Source: Anaerolineae bacterium (GTDB lineage Bacteria > Chloroflexota > Anaerolineae > Aggregatilineales > Phototrophicaceae). Taken from it: a stretch of 64,000 nt of DNA. A program made the translations under genes and the position numbers. Of this stretch, positions 43,412 through 53,251 are shown piece after piece; position 1 is the stretch's first letter; each line of letters opens with the position of its first letter. The notes beneath the pieces were generated by a model. The model did no database searches, was not told the DNA's origin, and worked only from the letters and a program-made list of their open reading frames with translations. The DNA is taken from NCBI GenBank assembly GCA_022824465.1, contig JAJDZV010000004.1, positions 186,001 through 250,000 on the forward strand. Direction: 5' to 3'.

Positions 43412-44758
43412 TCAGCGCATAAAGCCCTCGTAATTCCGCATGACGAGTTGCGCTTCCAGCTGGCGCATGGTGTCAATGACGACGCCGACGACGATAATCA
43501 AGCCGGAACCAGATATTACGAGACCCGCGTTTATGACGGCGCCGGAGGTCGACGCTTCTAGCGGGAATATGACGCGATTCACCAGATCGACGACACCGGG
43601 GATAATCGCGATCACGCCAAGGAAAAATGCGCCGACGAACGTAACGCGGCGCGTGGTCGTCTTGATATAGTCCTCGGTCCGCTTGCCCGGGCGAATGCCG
43701 GGAATGAAGCCGCCGTTTCGCTGCAGCGACTCTGCCAGGTTTTGGTTGCCGACCATGACCTCAGCGTAGAAGAAGGTAAAGCCGACTGTCATGAGGAAAA
43801 ACGTTCCCCAATAGAGCAGCCCCTGCTGATTGCCAAAAGTCGTCTGAATGGTATTGCCGACCGCGCCGGGCGGGAACAGGCTGGCGATAATCGCCGGGAA
43901 CGTGATGATGGATTGGGCGAAAATCAACGGGATCATGCCCACCGGATTGACGCGCAACGGAATAAAGCTGTCTTGCTGCGCGAATTGGCGATTGCCGCGC
44001 ACACGTCGGCCATATTGAACCGGTATCCGCCGAACGCCTTCCTGTATGATCACCACCGCCAGAACGCTTAGCACCGTAATGACAATGAAAAGCACGAGAT
44101 TGTAGATGCTGCGGTCGGGCTGCTGCGTCAGAAGACGGATCAGATTCTGCGGCGCCTGCGCCACGATGCCGGCAAAGATGATGATCGAAATACCGTTGCC
44201 GATACCCTGCTCGGTGATCAATTCGCCCAGCCAGATGGCAAACATCGTGCCGGCCGTCATCGTAGTCAACACCGACACCGTCAACAGCAAATCGCTGCCG
44301 ATGCCGAAGCCGAAGCCAGGAATGATCTCTGCGCCGGTTCCGGTAGCCAGGTTGAAGATGCTAATCTGTCCCAGCGCCTGCAAAACCGCCATCGGGATAG
44401 CGACATAATAGGTATACCGCTGGATCTTCTCTTGCCCGCCCGGTTCACGCTGGATGCGTTCCAGCGCCGGCACAATTGGCACGAGCAGCTGGAAGATGAT
44501 CGATGCGGTAATGTATGGATAGACGCCGTTGGCAATCACGCTGAAGTTGGCCACGGCGCCGCCAGACAGCAAGTTCATCACCTGAATGAGATTGCCCGCG
44601 CTGCTGCCGCTCTCGAATACTTGCCGCAGGACATTCCGGTCGACGCCGACAACGGGCACATGCGCCGCAAACTGATACACAATGAGAATGAAGACGGTGA
44701 AGAGCAGTTTGTTTCGCACGTCCGGCAGGCGCCAAGCGTTACGCAAAGCTTGTATCAT
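43412..44758 (-). CDS. secY: Preprotein translocase subunit SecY
   Basis: The 448-residue channel protein has ten membrane segments. Conserved parts include RNAWRLPDVRNKLLFTVFIL at the start, the ERIQREPGGQEKIQRYTYY loop and GGFIPGIRPGKRTEDYI near segment 8. It forms the export channel with SecE and SecG. It lies 150 bases after rplO and is followed by a terminator rather than running straight into adk. Confidence 0.96.
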   Translation of the reverse strand: MIQALRNAWRLPDVRNKLLFTVFILIVYQFAAHVPVVGVDRNVLRQVFESGSSAGNLIQVMNLLSGGAVANFSVIANGVYPYITASIIFQLLVPIVPALERIQREPGGQEKIQRYTYYVAIPMAVLQALGQISIFNLATGTGAEIIPGFGFGIGSDLLLTVSVLTTMTAGTMFAIWLGELITEQGIGNGISIIIFAGIVAQAPQNLIRLLTQQPDRSIYNLVLFIVITVLSVLAVVIIQEGVRRIPVQYGRRVRGNRQFAQQDSFIPLRVNPVGMIPLIFAQSIITFPAIIASLFPPGAVGNTIQTTFGNQQGLLYWGTFFLMTVGFTFFYAEVMVGNQNLAESLQRNGGFIPGIRPGKRTEDYIKTTTRRVTFVGAFFLGVIAIIPGVVDLVNRVIFPLEASTSGAVINAGLVISGSGLIIVVGVVIDTMRQLEAQLVMRNYEGFMR

Positions 44759-44908
44759 GAGTCTGTTTCCCTATCCTCAGTGAAGTCCCGGCACTGCCAC
44801 GGAAGCGAACGAGTTGCAGCTAACGCGCTCAGAGGGCGGCGCCTCAATGTTGTATACGCGACTCGACAAACACATGTTGCGCTCCACGCCAACTGCGCGC
44901 CGGGCGCA

Positions 44909-45436
44909 TCAGTTTGAATCGCCGTACAGCCGTTCGAGGTCGACCTTTCGCAGGCGCTTGACGGTCGCTCGGGCGCCAGTCACCTTCAATGCGTGACTGG
45001 TCGCGCTTCCGCCGGCACGCTCGATCTTGGCGGAAGCGCTCTTGCTAAACTTGTTCGCGTGGACCTCGAGTTTCTTGTTCAATTCGCCGCGGCCGAGAAC
45101 TTTGATTGGATCCCCGGCTTTGCGGACCAGGCCGGCTGTCGCCAAACTGGCCCCGTTGACGACGGCGCCGTCATCAAACCGAGCCTCCAACGAATCCACG
45201 TTGACTTCCTGATACGATATGCCGAAGATGTTGGTGAAGCCGCGCTTGAATGGCAGACGGCGGACCATAGGCAACTGACCGCCCTCAAAGTAGGGACCCT
45301 TGCCGCCGCCGCTCCGCGCGCCCTGGCCCTTGTGGCCGCGCCCGGCGGTCTTGCCTTTGCCAGCCGAAATGCCGCGACCGACGCGTGTGCGCTTGCGCTT
45401 TGACCCTTTGTCCGGTTTCAAATCATGTAGCTTCAT
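44909..45436 (-). CDS. rplO: 50S ribosomal protein L15
   Basis: The N-terminus [20 protein letters not shown] and the glycine-rich [19 protein letters not shown] are diagnostic. At 175 residues it is about 25 longer than usual, with a basic C-terminal extension. It overlaps the end of rpmD by 14 bases. Confidence 0.96.
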   Translation of the reverse strand: MKLHDLKPDKGSKRKRTRVGRGISAGKGKTAGRGHKGQGARSGGGKGPYFEGGQLPMVRRLPFKRGFTNIFGISYQEVNVDSLEARFDDGAVVNGASLATAGLVRKAGDPIKVLGRGELNKKLEVHANKFSKSASAKIERAGGSATSHALKVTGARATVKRLRKVDLERLYGDSN

Positions 45437-45635
45437 TTTCCTCGACCTCTTCCACAGCCACCAGATGGCGCACTCTAGCGATCATGCCGCGTATCTGCGG
45501 CGCATCGCCGATCAACACGCTCTGGCGCATCCGGCGCAATCCCAAAGACTTTACTGTTGCCTTCTGGCGCGCGTTATAGCCGATCGGGCTCTTGACCAAG
45601 GTGACCTTGAGCAGCTTGCCACTTTGCTCAGGCAT
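45423..45635 (-). CDS. rpmD: 50S ribosomal protein L30
   Basis: The 70-residue protein contains [19 protein letters not shown] and [10 protein letters not shown], the L30 core, with an acidic tail. It overlaps rpsE upstream by 8 bases and rplO downstream by 14, which suggests tight translational coupling. Confidence 0.95.
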   Translation of the reverse strand: MPEQSGKLLKVTLVKSPIGYNARQKATVKSLGLRRMRQSVLIGDAPQIRGMIARVRHLVAVEEVEENEAT

Positions 45636-46191
45636 GCTCGCCTCCCGAATCGCGGCGTCGTTCCCATACTGGCGCGACTTCGCGCACCGGTTTGCCGCGT
45701 ATTTCCGCCAGCTGCTCGCTACTGCGCAACTGCTTCAACGCGTCCAGGGTAGCCATCGTGACATTCAGCAGATTGGCGCTGCCCTGGCTCTTGGTCAAGA
45801 TATTGCGCACGCCAACTACTTCAAGCACTGCGCGCACGCCGCCACCGGCAATGACGCCGGTACCGGGCGCCGCCGGTTTCAACAGCACCCGCGCGCCGCC
45901 ATGCCGGCCAATGACCGTATACGGGATGGTGGCGCCAGAAAGCGATACGCCTTCAATGTTGCGGCGGGCTCGCTCGGCCGCCTTGCGAATACTGTCGGGC
46001 ACGGCTCGCGCCTTGCCGATGCCGACGCCGACATTGCCTTTGCCATCACCGACCACAACAACGGTGCGAAAGGCGAAGCGTCGGCCGCCTTTTATTACCT
46101 TGGCAACGCGCCGGATGTCAACTACGCGCTCGTCAAATTCATCGCGCTCTTCCTGGTTCCTGCGCGAATCCCGCCTTCTTCTTTCAGCCAT
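45628..46191 (-). CDS. rpsE: 30S ribosomal protein S5
   Basis: The 187-residue protein has the double-stranded RNA-binding segment [20 protein letters not shown] and [14 protein letters not shown], then the C-terminal domain with [16 protein letters not shown]5 takes part in decoding fidelity and mRNA unwinding. The N-terminus is extended by a charged [15 protein letters not shown] stretch. Confidence 0.97.
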   Translation of the reverse strand: MAERRRRDSRRNQEERDEFDERVVDIRRVAKVIKGGRRFAFRTVVVVGDGKGNVGVGIGKARAVPDSIRKAAERARRNIEGVSLSGATIPYTVIGRHGGARVLLKPAAPGTGVIAGGGVRAVLEVVGVRNILTKSQGSANLLNVTMATLDALKQLRSSEQLAEIRGKPVREVAPVWERRRDSGGEHA

Positions 46192-46206
46192 ATTTGCTCT
46201 CCACGT

Positions 46207-46581
46207 TTATAACTGCAAGCCCGCATCGCGCGCGCCTTGAGCGACTGCTGCGACGCGACCGGTGTATTTGTAGCCTCCGCGATCAAAGACGACACGCTCA
46301 ATACCGGCAGCCTTGGCTCGCTCAGCGACAGTTTGGCCGACCAGCTTCGCCGCCTCGACCTTGTTCTTGTCGACCAGCGCTGGCGACAATTCCCTGTCGA
46401 TAGTTGAGCAGGCCACCAGAGTGCGTCCAGCCATGTCATCAATGACTTGCACGAATGTGTTGCTATTGCTGCGAAAGACATTCATCCGCGGCCGGGTCGC
46501 CGTGCCTGAGATCTGCTTCCGCACTCGCCGGTGGCGTCGCTTGCGCGCGGCATGTTTCTTTCGACCAGTGATATCTGCCAT
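46207..46581 (-). CDS. rplR: 50S ribosomal protein L18
   Basis: The 124-residue 5S rRNA-binding protein has [34 protein letters not shown] and [20 protein letters not shown], all L18 marks. It lies between rplF and rpsE as in the usual spc order. Confidence 0.97.
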   Translation of the reverse strand: MADITGRKKHAARKRRHRRVRKQISGTATRPRMNVFRSNSNTFVQVIDDMAGRTLVACSTIDRELSPALVDKNKVEAAKLVGQTVAERAKAAGIERVVFDRGGYKYTGRVAAVAQGARDAGLQL

Positions 46582-46663
46582 TTCGTATGTCCTTGCTTCA
46601 GTATCGTTGCGCCTTTGCGCGTTCCGGTTTCAATTCTGTGCGATTGCGCCGGCGCTGCGTCAA

Positions 46664-47212
46664 CTATCGCTTTCCCGCTTTGCCAGCTTTGCGCCGCACG
46701 TATTCGCCCAAATAACGGACACCTTTGCCCTTGTATGGTTCCGGCGGGCGCCAGCCGCGAATATCGGCCGCCATTTGACCGACAACTTGCTTGTCGATGC
46801 CATCGACGTGAATAATCGTACCTCTGGATTCTTGCGGCACCTCAAATGAGATGTTGGCTGGCGGCTCGACAATAACCTCATGAGAGTGGCCCAATCGCAA
46901 CTGCAAGTTCTTCCCCTGCAGACTAGCCTGGTAGCCAACGCCCTGGATCTGAAGTGTCTTGCGGAAACCCTCTGATACGCCCAGCACCATATTTGCCAGC
47001 AGCGATCGCGTCAAGCCATGGAGCGCCTTGTGATGACGAAGGTCGGAGGGTCGCTCCACAACGATCGTGCCGTTTTCCTGGCGAATCGTCAAATCCGGAT
47101 TGAAATCCTGAGCCAGTTCTCCCTTTGGTCCCGTCACAATCACCGTGTTTCGATCGATGGCGACGCTCACCTTGTTGGGCAGCGTTACCGGCTGCTTTCC
47201 TACGCGAGACAT
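46664..47212 (-). CDS. rplF: 50S ribosomal protein L6
   Basis: The 182-residue two-domain protein starts MSRVGKQPVTLPNKV, has VTGPKGELAQDF and ends with the signature PEPYKGKGVRYLGEYVRRKA. It sits near the sarcin-ricin loop. It follows rpsH by 16 bases. Confidence 0.97.
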   Translation of the reverse strand: MSRVGKQPVTLPNKVSVAIDRNTVIVTGPKGELAQDFNPDLTIRQENGTIVVERPSDLRHHKALHGLTRSLLANMVLGVSEGFRKTLQIQGVGYQASLQGKNLQLRLGHSHEVIVEPPANISFEVPQESRGTIIHVDGIDKQVVGQMAADIRGWRPPEPYKGKGVRYLGEYVRRKAGKAGKR

Positions 47213-47228
47213 ACATAAATCCCTTTCG

Positions 47229-47642
47229 TCACCAGACGTAACAAAGCACTTCGCCGCCGACTCCGCTGCGACGAGCCTGCTGCGCCGTCATTACGCCTTT
47301 GGGTGTCGTCACGATCGCGATGCCTGTACCGCTCAGCACGATCGGCAATTCTTTGCGCTTGCGGTACACGCGGCGTCCCGGCTTGCTGATTCGACGCAGT
47401 TGCGTGATCACGGGCCGCCGTTCACGGCGCGAACCAAAGTATTTCAACTGCACCTTGATCAGCGGCGCCGGCGTCTCTTCGCCGATCGAGAAGTCCTCAA
47501 TGTAGCCCTCTTCCTTGAGAATCCGGGCGATCTCCACCTTGATCTTTGAAGTGGGCAGGATGACTTCTGGTTTGCCGCGAGTCAGTGCGTTGCGAATACG
47601 CGTTAACATATCGGCAATTGGATCATTTGTCACGTTTGACAC
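47229..47642 (-). CDS. rpsH: 30S ribosomal protein S8
   Basis: The 137-residue protein starts with NDPIADMLTRIRNALTR and ends with GVMTAQQARRSGVGGEVLCY, both typical. S8 binds helix 21 of 16S rRNA and in many bacteria represses its own operon. Confidence 0.97.
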   Translation of the reverse strand: MSNVTNDPIADMLTRIRNALTRGKPEVILPTSKIKVEIARILKEEGYIEDFSIGEETPAPLIKVQLKYFGSRRERRPVITQLRRISKPGRRVYRKRKELPIVLSGTGIAIVTTPKGVMTAQQARRSGVGGEVLCYVW

Positions 47643-47654
47643 TGGCTATGCCTC

Positions 47655-47837
47655 CTACCAACTCGCCTTCACAACACCGGGAATCTCGCCATTCAAAGCC
47701 ATCTCGCGGAAGCAGATCCGGCATAAGCCAAATCGCCGGATATATCCACGCGGACGACCGCAGACCTTGCAGCGATGCCGAACGCGCACCGCGTACTTGC
47801 GACGCTGTTCCCGAAATTGCATGCATTTTTTCGCCAT
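47655..47837 (-). CDS. rpsZ: 30S ribosomal protein S14, zinc-binding type
   Basis: The 60-residue protein [20 protein letters not shown]... contains [20 protein letters not shown], a four-cysteine zinc site as in the short S14 of Gram-positive and thermophilic bacteria. It lies between rplE (10 bases) and rpsH (12 bases). The usual second residues are AKKS or ARKS-like, matching this start. Confidence 0.96.
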   Translation of the reverse strand: MAKKCMQFREQRRKYAVRVRHRCKVCGRPRGYIRRFGLCRICFREMALNGEIPGVVKASW

Positions 47838-47847
47838 GTAATCCTCT

Positions 47848-48390
47848 CTAGTTCCCCTGGAAGGGCATGCCGAGCAGGGATAGCAATCGGCGGCCTTCCT
47901 CATCGGTCTTTGCAGTCGTGACGATAGTGACTTCCATTCCACGCACCTTGTCGATCTTGTCGAAGTCAATCTCCGGGAAGACCAACTGCTCCCGCAAGCC
48001 GACGGTAAAATTGCCTCGGCCATCCAACTTGGCCGGCACGCCGCGGAAGTCGCGGATGCGTGGCAGCGCGATGTTGACCAGGCGGTCATAGAGCGACCAC
48101 ATCCGCGCTTTGCGCAAAGTGACTTTTGTGCCAATAGCCCGGCCCTCGCGCAGCTTGTAGGTGGCGATGCTTTTCTTCGCTCGGGTAACGACTGGCTGCT
48201 GGCCGGTGATGGTCTTCAAATCCTCGACTGCGCCGTCCAACGAGCGCGGCTCGTCAATCGCCTCGCCAACGCCGATATTCAGCGTAATCTTGCTAAGCGT
48301 CGGCACCTGCATCGGATTCTTGTAGCCAAACTCCTGGGTAAGCGTCGGCACAACTTCTTCCAGATAGCGGGTGTACATGCGGTTTTCCAT
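47848..48390 (-). CDS. rplE: 50S ribosomal protein L5
   Basis: The 180-residue protein has [40 protein letters not shown] and [20 protein letters not shown]5 binds 5S rRNA and touches P-site tRNA. It lies 18 bases after rplX. Confidence 0.97.
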   Translation of the reverse strand: MENRMYTRYLEEVVPTLTQEFGYKNPMQVPTLSKITLNIGVGEAIDEPRSLDGAVEDLKTITGQQPVVTRAKKSIATYKLREGRAIGTKVTLRKARMWSLYDRLVNIALPRIRDFRGVPAKLDGRGNFTVGLREQLVFPEIDFDKIDKVRGMEVTIVTTAKTDEEGRRLLSLLGMPFQGN

Positions 48391-48408
48391 GGTGTTGACC
48401 TCGCTGCC

Positions 48409-48735
48409 CTACTCGATATCGCTGCCGCTTTTCTTGCTGTAGCGGACTTTGTAGCCATCTTCATTGATGCGGAAACCCACCCGGGTGCGCTGATCCGTTT
48501 CCTTGCAGACCAGCATCACGTTCGAGATGTGCAGCGGCGCTTCAAACTCGATGATTTGCGCCGGAATCTGCTGCCCGCCGGGCGCGGGCCGCGCCTTACG
48601 GTGCCGCTTCATGATATTCACGCCATTGACGATCACCCGATTCTTCTTGACCAGAACGCGCACTACCTCGCCGCGCAAGCCCTTGTCCTTGCCCGCGATG
48701 ACCTCAACCAAGTCCCCCTGCTGTATTCGTTGCAT
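48409..48735 (-). CDS. rplX: 50S ribosomal protein L24
   Basis: The 108-residue protein begins with the KOW motif region GDLVEVIAGKDKGLRGEVV and continues NGVNIMKRHRKARP, with TRVGFRINEDG near the end. L24 starts large-subunit assembly. It follows rplN by 14 bases. Confidence 0.97.
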   Translation of the reverse strand: MQRIQQGDLVEVIAGKDKGLRGEVVRVLVKKNRVIVNGVNIMKRHRKARPAPGGQQIPAQIIEFEAPLHISNVMLVCKETDQRTRVGFRINEDGYKVRYSKKSGSDIE

Positions 48736-48749
48736 CTTATCATCCTCGT

Positions 48750-49121
48750 CTACAAGGTCTCTGGCGCCAGCGAAACGATCTTCATGAAGCCCTTATCCCG
48801 CAATTCTCGCGCGACCGGTCCAAACACACGTGTCCCGCGGGGATTCTCCAGGTCCTCCGCCAAGACAACCGCGGCGTTGTCGTCGAAACGAATGGTGGAG
48901 CCGTCCGGGCGGCGATACTCTTTGTGCGTGCGCACGATTACGGCGCGGACCAATTCGCCCTTCTTCACGCCGCCGGATGTCGATGCCGACTTTACGCTTC
49001 CCACCACGATATCACCGACGTAGCCATACTTCACCTTTGATCCGCCGATAACACGGATCACCAGGATTTCCTGCGCGCCACTGTTGTCCGCTACCTTCAC
49101 ACGCGATTCTGTTTGAATCAT
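48750..49121 (-). CDS. rplN: 50S ribosomal protein L14
   Basis: The 123-residue protein starts [20 protein letters not shown] and contains [20 protein letters not shown], both nearly invariant. It forms part of the intersubunit bridge with 16S rRNA. Confidence 0.98.
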   Translation of the reverse strand: MIQTESRVKVADNSGAQEILVIRVIGGSKVKYGYVGDIVVGSVKSASTSGGVKKGELVRAVIVRTHKEYRRPDGSTIRFDDNAAVVLAEDLENPRGTRVFGPVARELRDKGFMKIVSLAPETL

Positions 49122-49165
49122 CGCACCATTTCTCCATTCAAGCGACTAGCGTCCGCAAGCCCGAC

Positions 49166-49426
49166 TTAGCTGGCCGCGCTCTCCGGCACATGCAGCACCT
49201 TCTCTACCACCCAGCGTTTGCGCTTGCTGAGCGGTCTGCTCTGAACAATTTGGACCAATGAGCCGGTGCTTGCCCCCGTTTCGTCATGCGCCATCACTTT
49301 GCGCGTCGATGAGACTACCTTGTGATATACGGGATGCATCTTGCGATTCTCGATCGCCACAACGACAGTCTTCTCCATCTTGTCGCTGACGACCGTCCCG
49401 ACCATTCGTTTACGATTATTCGGCAT
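49166..49426 (-). CDS. rpsQ: 30S ribosomal protein S17
   Basis: The 86-residue OB-fold protein has [20 protein letters not shown] and HPVYHKVV. The ATG at 49426 follows GAGGGGGAG and gives the family start; an upstream in-frame ATG at 49465 lies inside rpmC. It overlaps the 3' end of rpmC by 11 bases. Confidence 0.96.
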   Translation of the reverse strand: MPNNRKRMVGTVVSDKMEKTVVVAIENRKMHPVYHKVVSSTRKVMAHDETGASTGSLVQIVQSRPLSKRKRWVVEKVLHVPESAAS

Positions 49427-49643
49427 TAGCTCCCCCTCGGGCGACAACCTCGGCCGCCAATTCACGCTCGCGCAAGGCCGTCTTCAAGCGAGCGATATCC
49501 CGCCGGGTCTTCCGAAACAGCGTCGTATCTTTAAGCTCGCCCGATTCTTTCTGCAGGCGAAAGGTGTACATCTCGACTTTGAGATCTTCAATCTTGTCCA
49601 GGATGTCGTCACTGGAAAGGGCGCGAATTTCGTCCATAACCAT
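49416..49643 (-). CDS. rpmC: 50S ribosomal protein L29
   Basis: The 75-residue helical protein has [20 protein letters not shown] and [20 protein letters not shown]. Its start shares one base with the rplP stop and its end overlaps rpsQ by 11 bases. Confidence 0.95.
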   Translation of the reverse strand: MVMDEIRALSSDDILDKIEDLKVEMYTFRLQKESGELKDTTLFRKTRRDIARLKTALRERELAAEVVARGGANAE

Positions 49644-50077
49644 CAGTTGACCTCCCGACCCGAGATTGGGTCGAAGCGCTTGACAAACTTAGTCTTAATC
49701 GGCAGCTTATGCGATGCCAGGCGCAATGCCTCGCGCGCGTCATCTTCCGGCACGCCGCTCATTTCAAACAGGATCCGACCGGGCTTAACGACGCAGACCC
49801 ATTTCTCCACCGAGCCTTTGCCGCTGCCCATGCGCGTTTCCGCCGCCTTCTGCGTCACTGGCTTGTCCGGGAAGATGCGGATCCAGACCTTGCCACGTCG
49901 GCGAATGTAGCGAACCATCGCGCGCCGGCAAGCCTCTATCTGACGGCTTGTCACCCAGCTGGGCTCAAGCGCCTGCAAGCCATAATCTCCGAACTGCACG
50001 ACTGCGCCCCGCCGCGCTTTGCCACGCATGCGCCCGCGCATTTGCTTGTTGTGTTTTCTGCGTTTCGGCATCAACAT
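49643..50077 (-). CDS. rplP: 50S ribosomal protein L16
   Basis: The 144-residue protein starts [19 protein letters not shown] and contains [20 protein letters not shown] and [13 protein letters not shown]. It lies next to the A-site and is required for late assembly. Confidence 0.97.
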   Translation of the reverse strand: MLMPKRRKHNKQMRGRMRGKARRGAVVQFGDYGLQALEPSWVTSRQIEACRRAMVRYIRRRGKVWIRIFPDKPVTQKAAETRMGSGKGSVEKWVCVVKPGRILFEMSGVPEDDAREALRLASHKLPIKTKFVKRFDPISGREVN

Positions 50078-50104
50078 GTCATTAATTCCTCAGGTACCAG
50101 CGGA

Positions 50105-50803
50105 TCAGTTGCGCCGTCCACGACGCCCGTCGTGCCCCGATGTGCGTTGCGCGCCGGTGCTGAAAGGATCTTCGCCGGGCAATATATCGCCCTTGTAGAT
50201 CCACACTTTGACGCCTATCTGACCGAAGGTCGTCAGGGCTTCGGCAAAACCATAATCAATATCAGCGCGTAAGGTATTGCGCGGCACGCGACCATCAAAC
50301 ATCCACTCGCGGCGCGCCATGTCAGAGCCGCCGAGCCGTCCGCTGACTTCAATGCGTATCCCGCCGGCGCCCTGTCGCATCGCCTGCATAATGGCTCGCT
50401 TCATAGCGCGGCTGTGTCCGATGCGCCGCACAAGCTGCGACGCCACGTTCTCAGCCACCAAGGTCGAATCCAGGTCTGGCTTCTCAATCTCGCTAACTTC
50501 AACTTTGACTTTCTTGCCGGTCATGTCCTGCAAGTTTTGCCGCAATTCCTTAACAGCCTCGCCCTTGCGGCCGATTATCAGCCCCGGGCGAACCGTGTTG
50601 ATTGTAATAATCACGAGATTCGGATGGCGCTCGATCTCGATGCGGGATACGCCCGCGCGCGTTGTCTTCGCTTTGAGGTACTTGCGAATCTTGCGATCTT
50701 CCATCAGCAAGTTTACATAACGCTCGCCTTCCGCGTACCAGCGCGCATCCCATTCACGGATGACTTTTAGGCGGAACCCCTTGGGATGAACCTTACGACC
50801 CAT
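50105..50803 (-). CDS. rpsC: 30S ribosomal protein S3
   Basis: The 232-residue protein starts MGRKVHPKGFRLKVIREWDA, has the KH segment PGLIIGRKGEAVKELR and ends with a basic tail after VWIYKGDILPGE. S3 lines the mRNA entry channel. It overlaps the end of rplV by 11 bases. Confidence 0.98.
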   Translation of the reverse strand: MGRKVHPKGFRLKVIREWDARWYAEGERYVNLLMEDRKIRKYLKAKTTRAGVSRIEIERHPNLVIITINTVRPGLIIGRKGEAVKELRQNLQDMTGKKVKVEVSEIEKPDLDSTLVAENVASQLVRRIGHSRAMKRAIMQAMRQGAGGIRIEVSGRLGGSDMARREWMFDGRVPRNTLRADIDYGFAEALTTFGQIGVKVWIYKGDILPGEDPFSTGAQRTSGHDGRRGRRN

Positions 50804-51146
50804 TATCGTCTTCCTCTCGCTCTGCCAATATCACCCAAAGGTGAGATGTGCGCTTCAAACGTGGCTTATAGCGTCCGCGCGCGCCCGCTTTGAAGCGCTT
50901 CAGGGTGGGACCGTCGCCGGCGAAGATCTGCGATACGTACAGCTCTTCCCGATTGAGGTCAAAATTGTTGACGGCGTTGGCCATGGCGGAGGACAAAGTC
51001 TTGCTCACCAACTCCGAGCCCTTTTGCGGCATATAGTCAAGCACGATCAATGCCTCCTCCGCGTCCATGCCGCGAACCTTGTCGCAAACGAGGCGCAGCT
51101 TCTGCGGAGAGATCGGAAGATATCGGGATATAGCGCGAACTTCCAT
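50793..51146 (-). CDS. rplV: 50S ribosomal protein L22
   Basis: The 117-residue protein has ISRYLPISPQKLRLVCDKVR, SAMANAVNNFDL and GPTLKRFKAGARGRY; its loop reaches the exit tunnel. I chose the ATG at 51146, 8 bases after GAGG; a GTG at 51155 is in frame. Confidence 0.95.
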   Translation of the reverse strand: MEVRAISRYLPISPQKLRLVCDKVRGMDAEEALIVLDYMPQKGSELVSKTLSSAMANAVNNFDLNREELYVSQIFAGDGPTLKRFKAGARGRYKPRLKRTSHLWVILAEREEDDNGS

Positions 51147-51157
51147 ATCGTCCACCT

Positions 51158-51427
51158 CTATCGTCTACTATCCGTGATATGACCGCGGAAGGTACGCGTC
51201 GGCGCGAATTCGCCAAGCTTGTGCCCGACCATGTTCTCGGTGATGTAAATCGGCACATGCCGCCGGCCGTCATGCACCGCGATCGTATGACCGACCATCT
51301 GCGGAAAGATCGTGCTGGCGCGGCTCCACGTGCGGATGACGACCTTCTTGTTCTGCTGATTGAGCCGCTCGATCTTTCCCAGCAGTTTCGGGCTCGTGTA
51401 GTAGCCTTTCTTGAGTGACCGTGACAT
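51158..51427 (-). CDS. rpsS: 30S ribosomal protein S19
   Basis: The 89-residue protein starts [16 protein letters not shown] and contains [20 protein letters not shown] and [17 protein letters not shown]. It binds 16S rRNA in the head with S13. Confidence 0.98.
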   Translation of the reverse strand: MSRSLKKGYYTSPKLLGKIERLNQQNKKVVIRTWSRASTIFPQMVGHTIAVHDGRRHVPIYITENMVGHKLGEFAPTRTFRGHITDSRR

Positions 51428-51442
51428 TTTCGTCTCCCCTGA

Positions 51443-52276
51443 TTAACGGCGCTTACCGCGGCGGCGAATGATAAAACGCGATGTACGTTTGTTGCGCCGC
51501 GTGCGAACGCCAAGCGCCTTCTTGCCCCAAGGCGTTTTTGGAGCAGCCATGCCGATGCCGGATTTACCCTCGCCGCCACCGTGTGGATGGCTCGCCGGAT
51601 CCATCGCCGTCCCCCGGACTGAAGGCCGCCAACCCAGCCAACGCCGCCGTCCGGCTTTCCCAAGCTTAACGTTCGAGTGCTCGGCATTGCCAACCTGACC
51701 GATGGTCGCGCGGCAGGCAGCGAGAATCATACGCATTTCGCCGCTTGGCAGACGCAGCGTCACATATTTGCCTTCCGACGCCAGAATCTGCGCCGATGTT
51801 CCAGCAGAGCGCGCCAGTTGCCCGCCCTTGCCTGGGCGCATTTCGATATTGTGAACCACCGTTCCCAGTGGAATGTCCTTCAGAGCGCGGCTGTTTCCCG
51901 CGCGCAACGCGCTCATGGCGCCGTTTCCGATTGTATCGCCTACTTGAACGCCCATTGGCGCAATGATGTAGCTCTTCACTCCGTCTTCGTATTGCAGAAG
52001 CGCGATACGCGCGGAACGATTTGGGTCATACTCGATCGCAATAACCTCTGCGCGGCAGTCTTCCTTCTGTCGTTTGAAGTCAATGATCCGGTAACGCCGC
52101 TTGTGTCCGCCGCCCCGGTGACGCACCGTAATCCGCCCGGTGTTGTTCCTGCCGCCGGTTTTGCGCAGGGCGCGCGTCAGCGAGCGCTCCGGCTTCTTCT
52201 TTGTAATCTCTTCAAATGTATACCCGGTCATATCACGGCGGCCGGGCGAGGTTGGCTTATAGACCTTGATGGGCAT
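51443..52276 (-). CDS. rplB: 50S ribosomal protein L2
   Basis: The 277-residue protein near the peptidyl transferase centre has [20 protein letters not shown] and the C-terminal [15 protein letters not shown] with the important histidine. Length and start ([15 protein letters not shown]) are standard. Confidence 0.98.
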   Translation of the reverse strand: MPIKVYKPTSPGRRDMTGYTFEEITKKKPERSLTRALRKTGGRNNTGRITVRHRGGGHKRRYRIIDFKRQKEDCRAEVIAIEYDPNRSARIALLQYEDGVKSYIIAPMGVQVGDTIGNGAMSALRAGNSRALKDIPLGTVVHNIEMRPGKGGQLARSAGTSAQILASEGKYVTLRLPSGEMRMILAACRATIGQVGNAEHSNVKLGKAGRRRWLGWRPSVRGTAMDPASHPHGGGEGKSGIGMAAPKTPWGKKALGVRTRRNKRTSRFIIRRRGKRR

Positions 52277-52290
52277 CCTAGTCTACCTCC

Positions 52291-52593
52291 CTAAACATCA
52301 AACAGCTCGATCGTAACGCCTTCTTCCAGCGTCACAATCGCCTTCTTCCACGCTTGGGCGCGCATATACTCGTTGCGCCCGCGGCGGCCGCGCTTCGCCG
52401 GCATCACCATTGTGCTCACCTTCGTCACTTTGCCTTCCAGGTCGAATATCTCTTCTACTGCTTCCTTGACCTGGATCTTGTTGGCGTTTCTGTCGACCTC
52501 GAAGACGTATTTGTTCTGTGCCTCCGCCAGCTGAGCCGTCTTTTCCGTAATGAGCGGACGGCGAATAACATCGTAGATATGTAGCTCGGCCAT
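52291..52593 (-). CDS. rplW: 50S ribosomal protein L23
   Basis: The 100-residue protein has IRRPLITEKTAQLAEAQNKY, FEVDRNANKIQVKEAVEEIF and a basic GRRGRRNEYMRAQAWKKAIV. L23 docks trigger factor and SRP at the tunnel exit. It starts one base after rplD ends. Confidence 0.96.
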   Translation of the reverse strand: MAELHIYDVIRRPLITEKTAQLAEAQNKYVFEVDRNANKIQVKEAVEEIFDLEGKVTKVSTMVMPAKRGRRGRNEYMRAQAWKKAIVTLEEGVTIELFDV

Positions 52594-52594
52594 G

Positions 52595-53224
52595 TTACGC
52601 TCCCTTGCCCCAGATGCTCTTGACCACGTCCAGAGCGTCCAATGACATGATGACCTTATCGTACTTCAACAGGTCACGGACATTCAGATACTCAGCCACG
52701 AGCGAATGGACCTTCGTGAGGTTTCGCGCGCTCTTGCGCACCGTTTTCTGGTCGCGCGTCACCACAATCAGCGCCGACTGTTCGCCCGCCAAGGCCTGGA
52801 TAAACCTGCGCATTTCTTTGGTCTTCGGCGCTTCAAGATCGAGCTTGTCAACCAATACCAGTTGCTCATCTCTTGCCAGCGCGCTTAGTGCCGAGCGAAT
52901 GGCGCCCTGGCGCATCTTTTTTGGCATCCGCTTCGAGTAATCGCGCGGCTTTGGTCCGTGCGCCAAACCACCGCCGACAAATATAGGCGCGCTCTGGGCG
53001 CCGTGGCGCGCGCGGCCCGTACCCTTCTGCCGATACCATTTCGCGCCAGTAGCGCGAACCTCGCTGCGGGAAAGAGTGTTATGCGAACCCTGTCGAGCAT
53101 TCGCCATTTGCCGGACGAAGGCTTGATGCATCAAGCCGACATTGATCTTCGCTTCAAAGATGTCGGCGGGCAGTTCGACCTGCGATACTTCGCGACCGGC
53201 GCTGTTCAAGACGGGTAACTGCAT
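52595..53224 (-). CDS. rplD: 50S ribosomal protein L4
   Basis: The 209-residue protein has the tunnel loop GTGRARHGAQSAPIFVGGG and the C-terminal NLTKVHSLVAEYLNVRDLL. In other bacteria L4 also controls the S10 operon. The ATG at 53224 is 8 bases after AGGAGA; a start at 53242 would lie upstream of that site. Confidence 0.95.
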   Translation of the reverse strand: MQLPVLNSAGREVSQVELPADIFEAKINVGLMHQAFVRQMANARQGSHNTLSRSEVRATGAKWYRQKGTGRARHGAQSAPIFVGGGLAHGPKPRDYSKRMPKKMRQGAIRSALSALARDEQLVLVDKLDLEAPKTKEMRRFIQALAGEQSALIVVTRDQKTVRKSARNLTKVHSLVAEYLNVRDLLKYDKVIMSLDALDVVKSIWGKGA

Positions 53225-53251
53225 GGCATTCTCTCCTGTCAACAGCGCCAG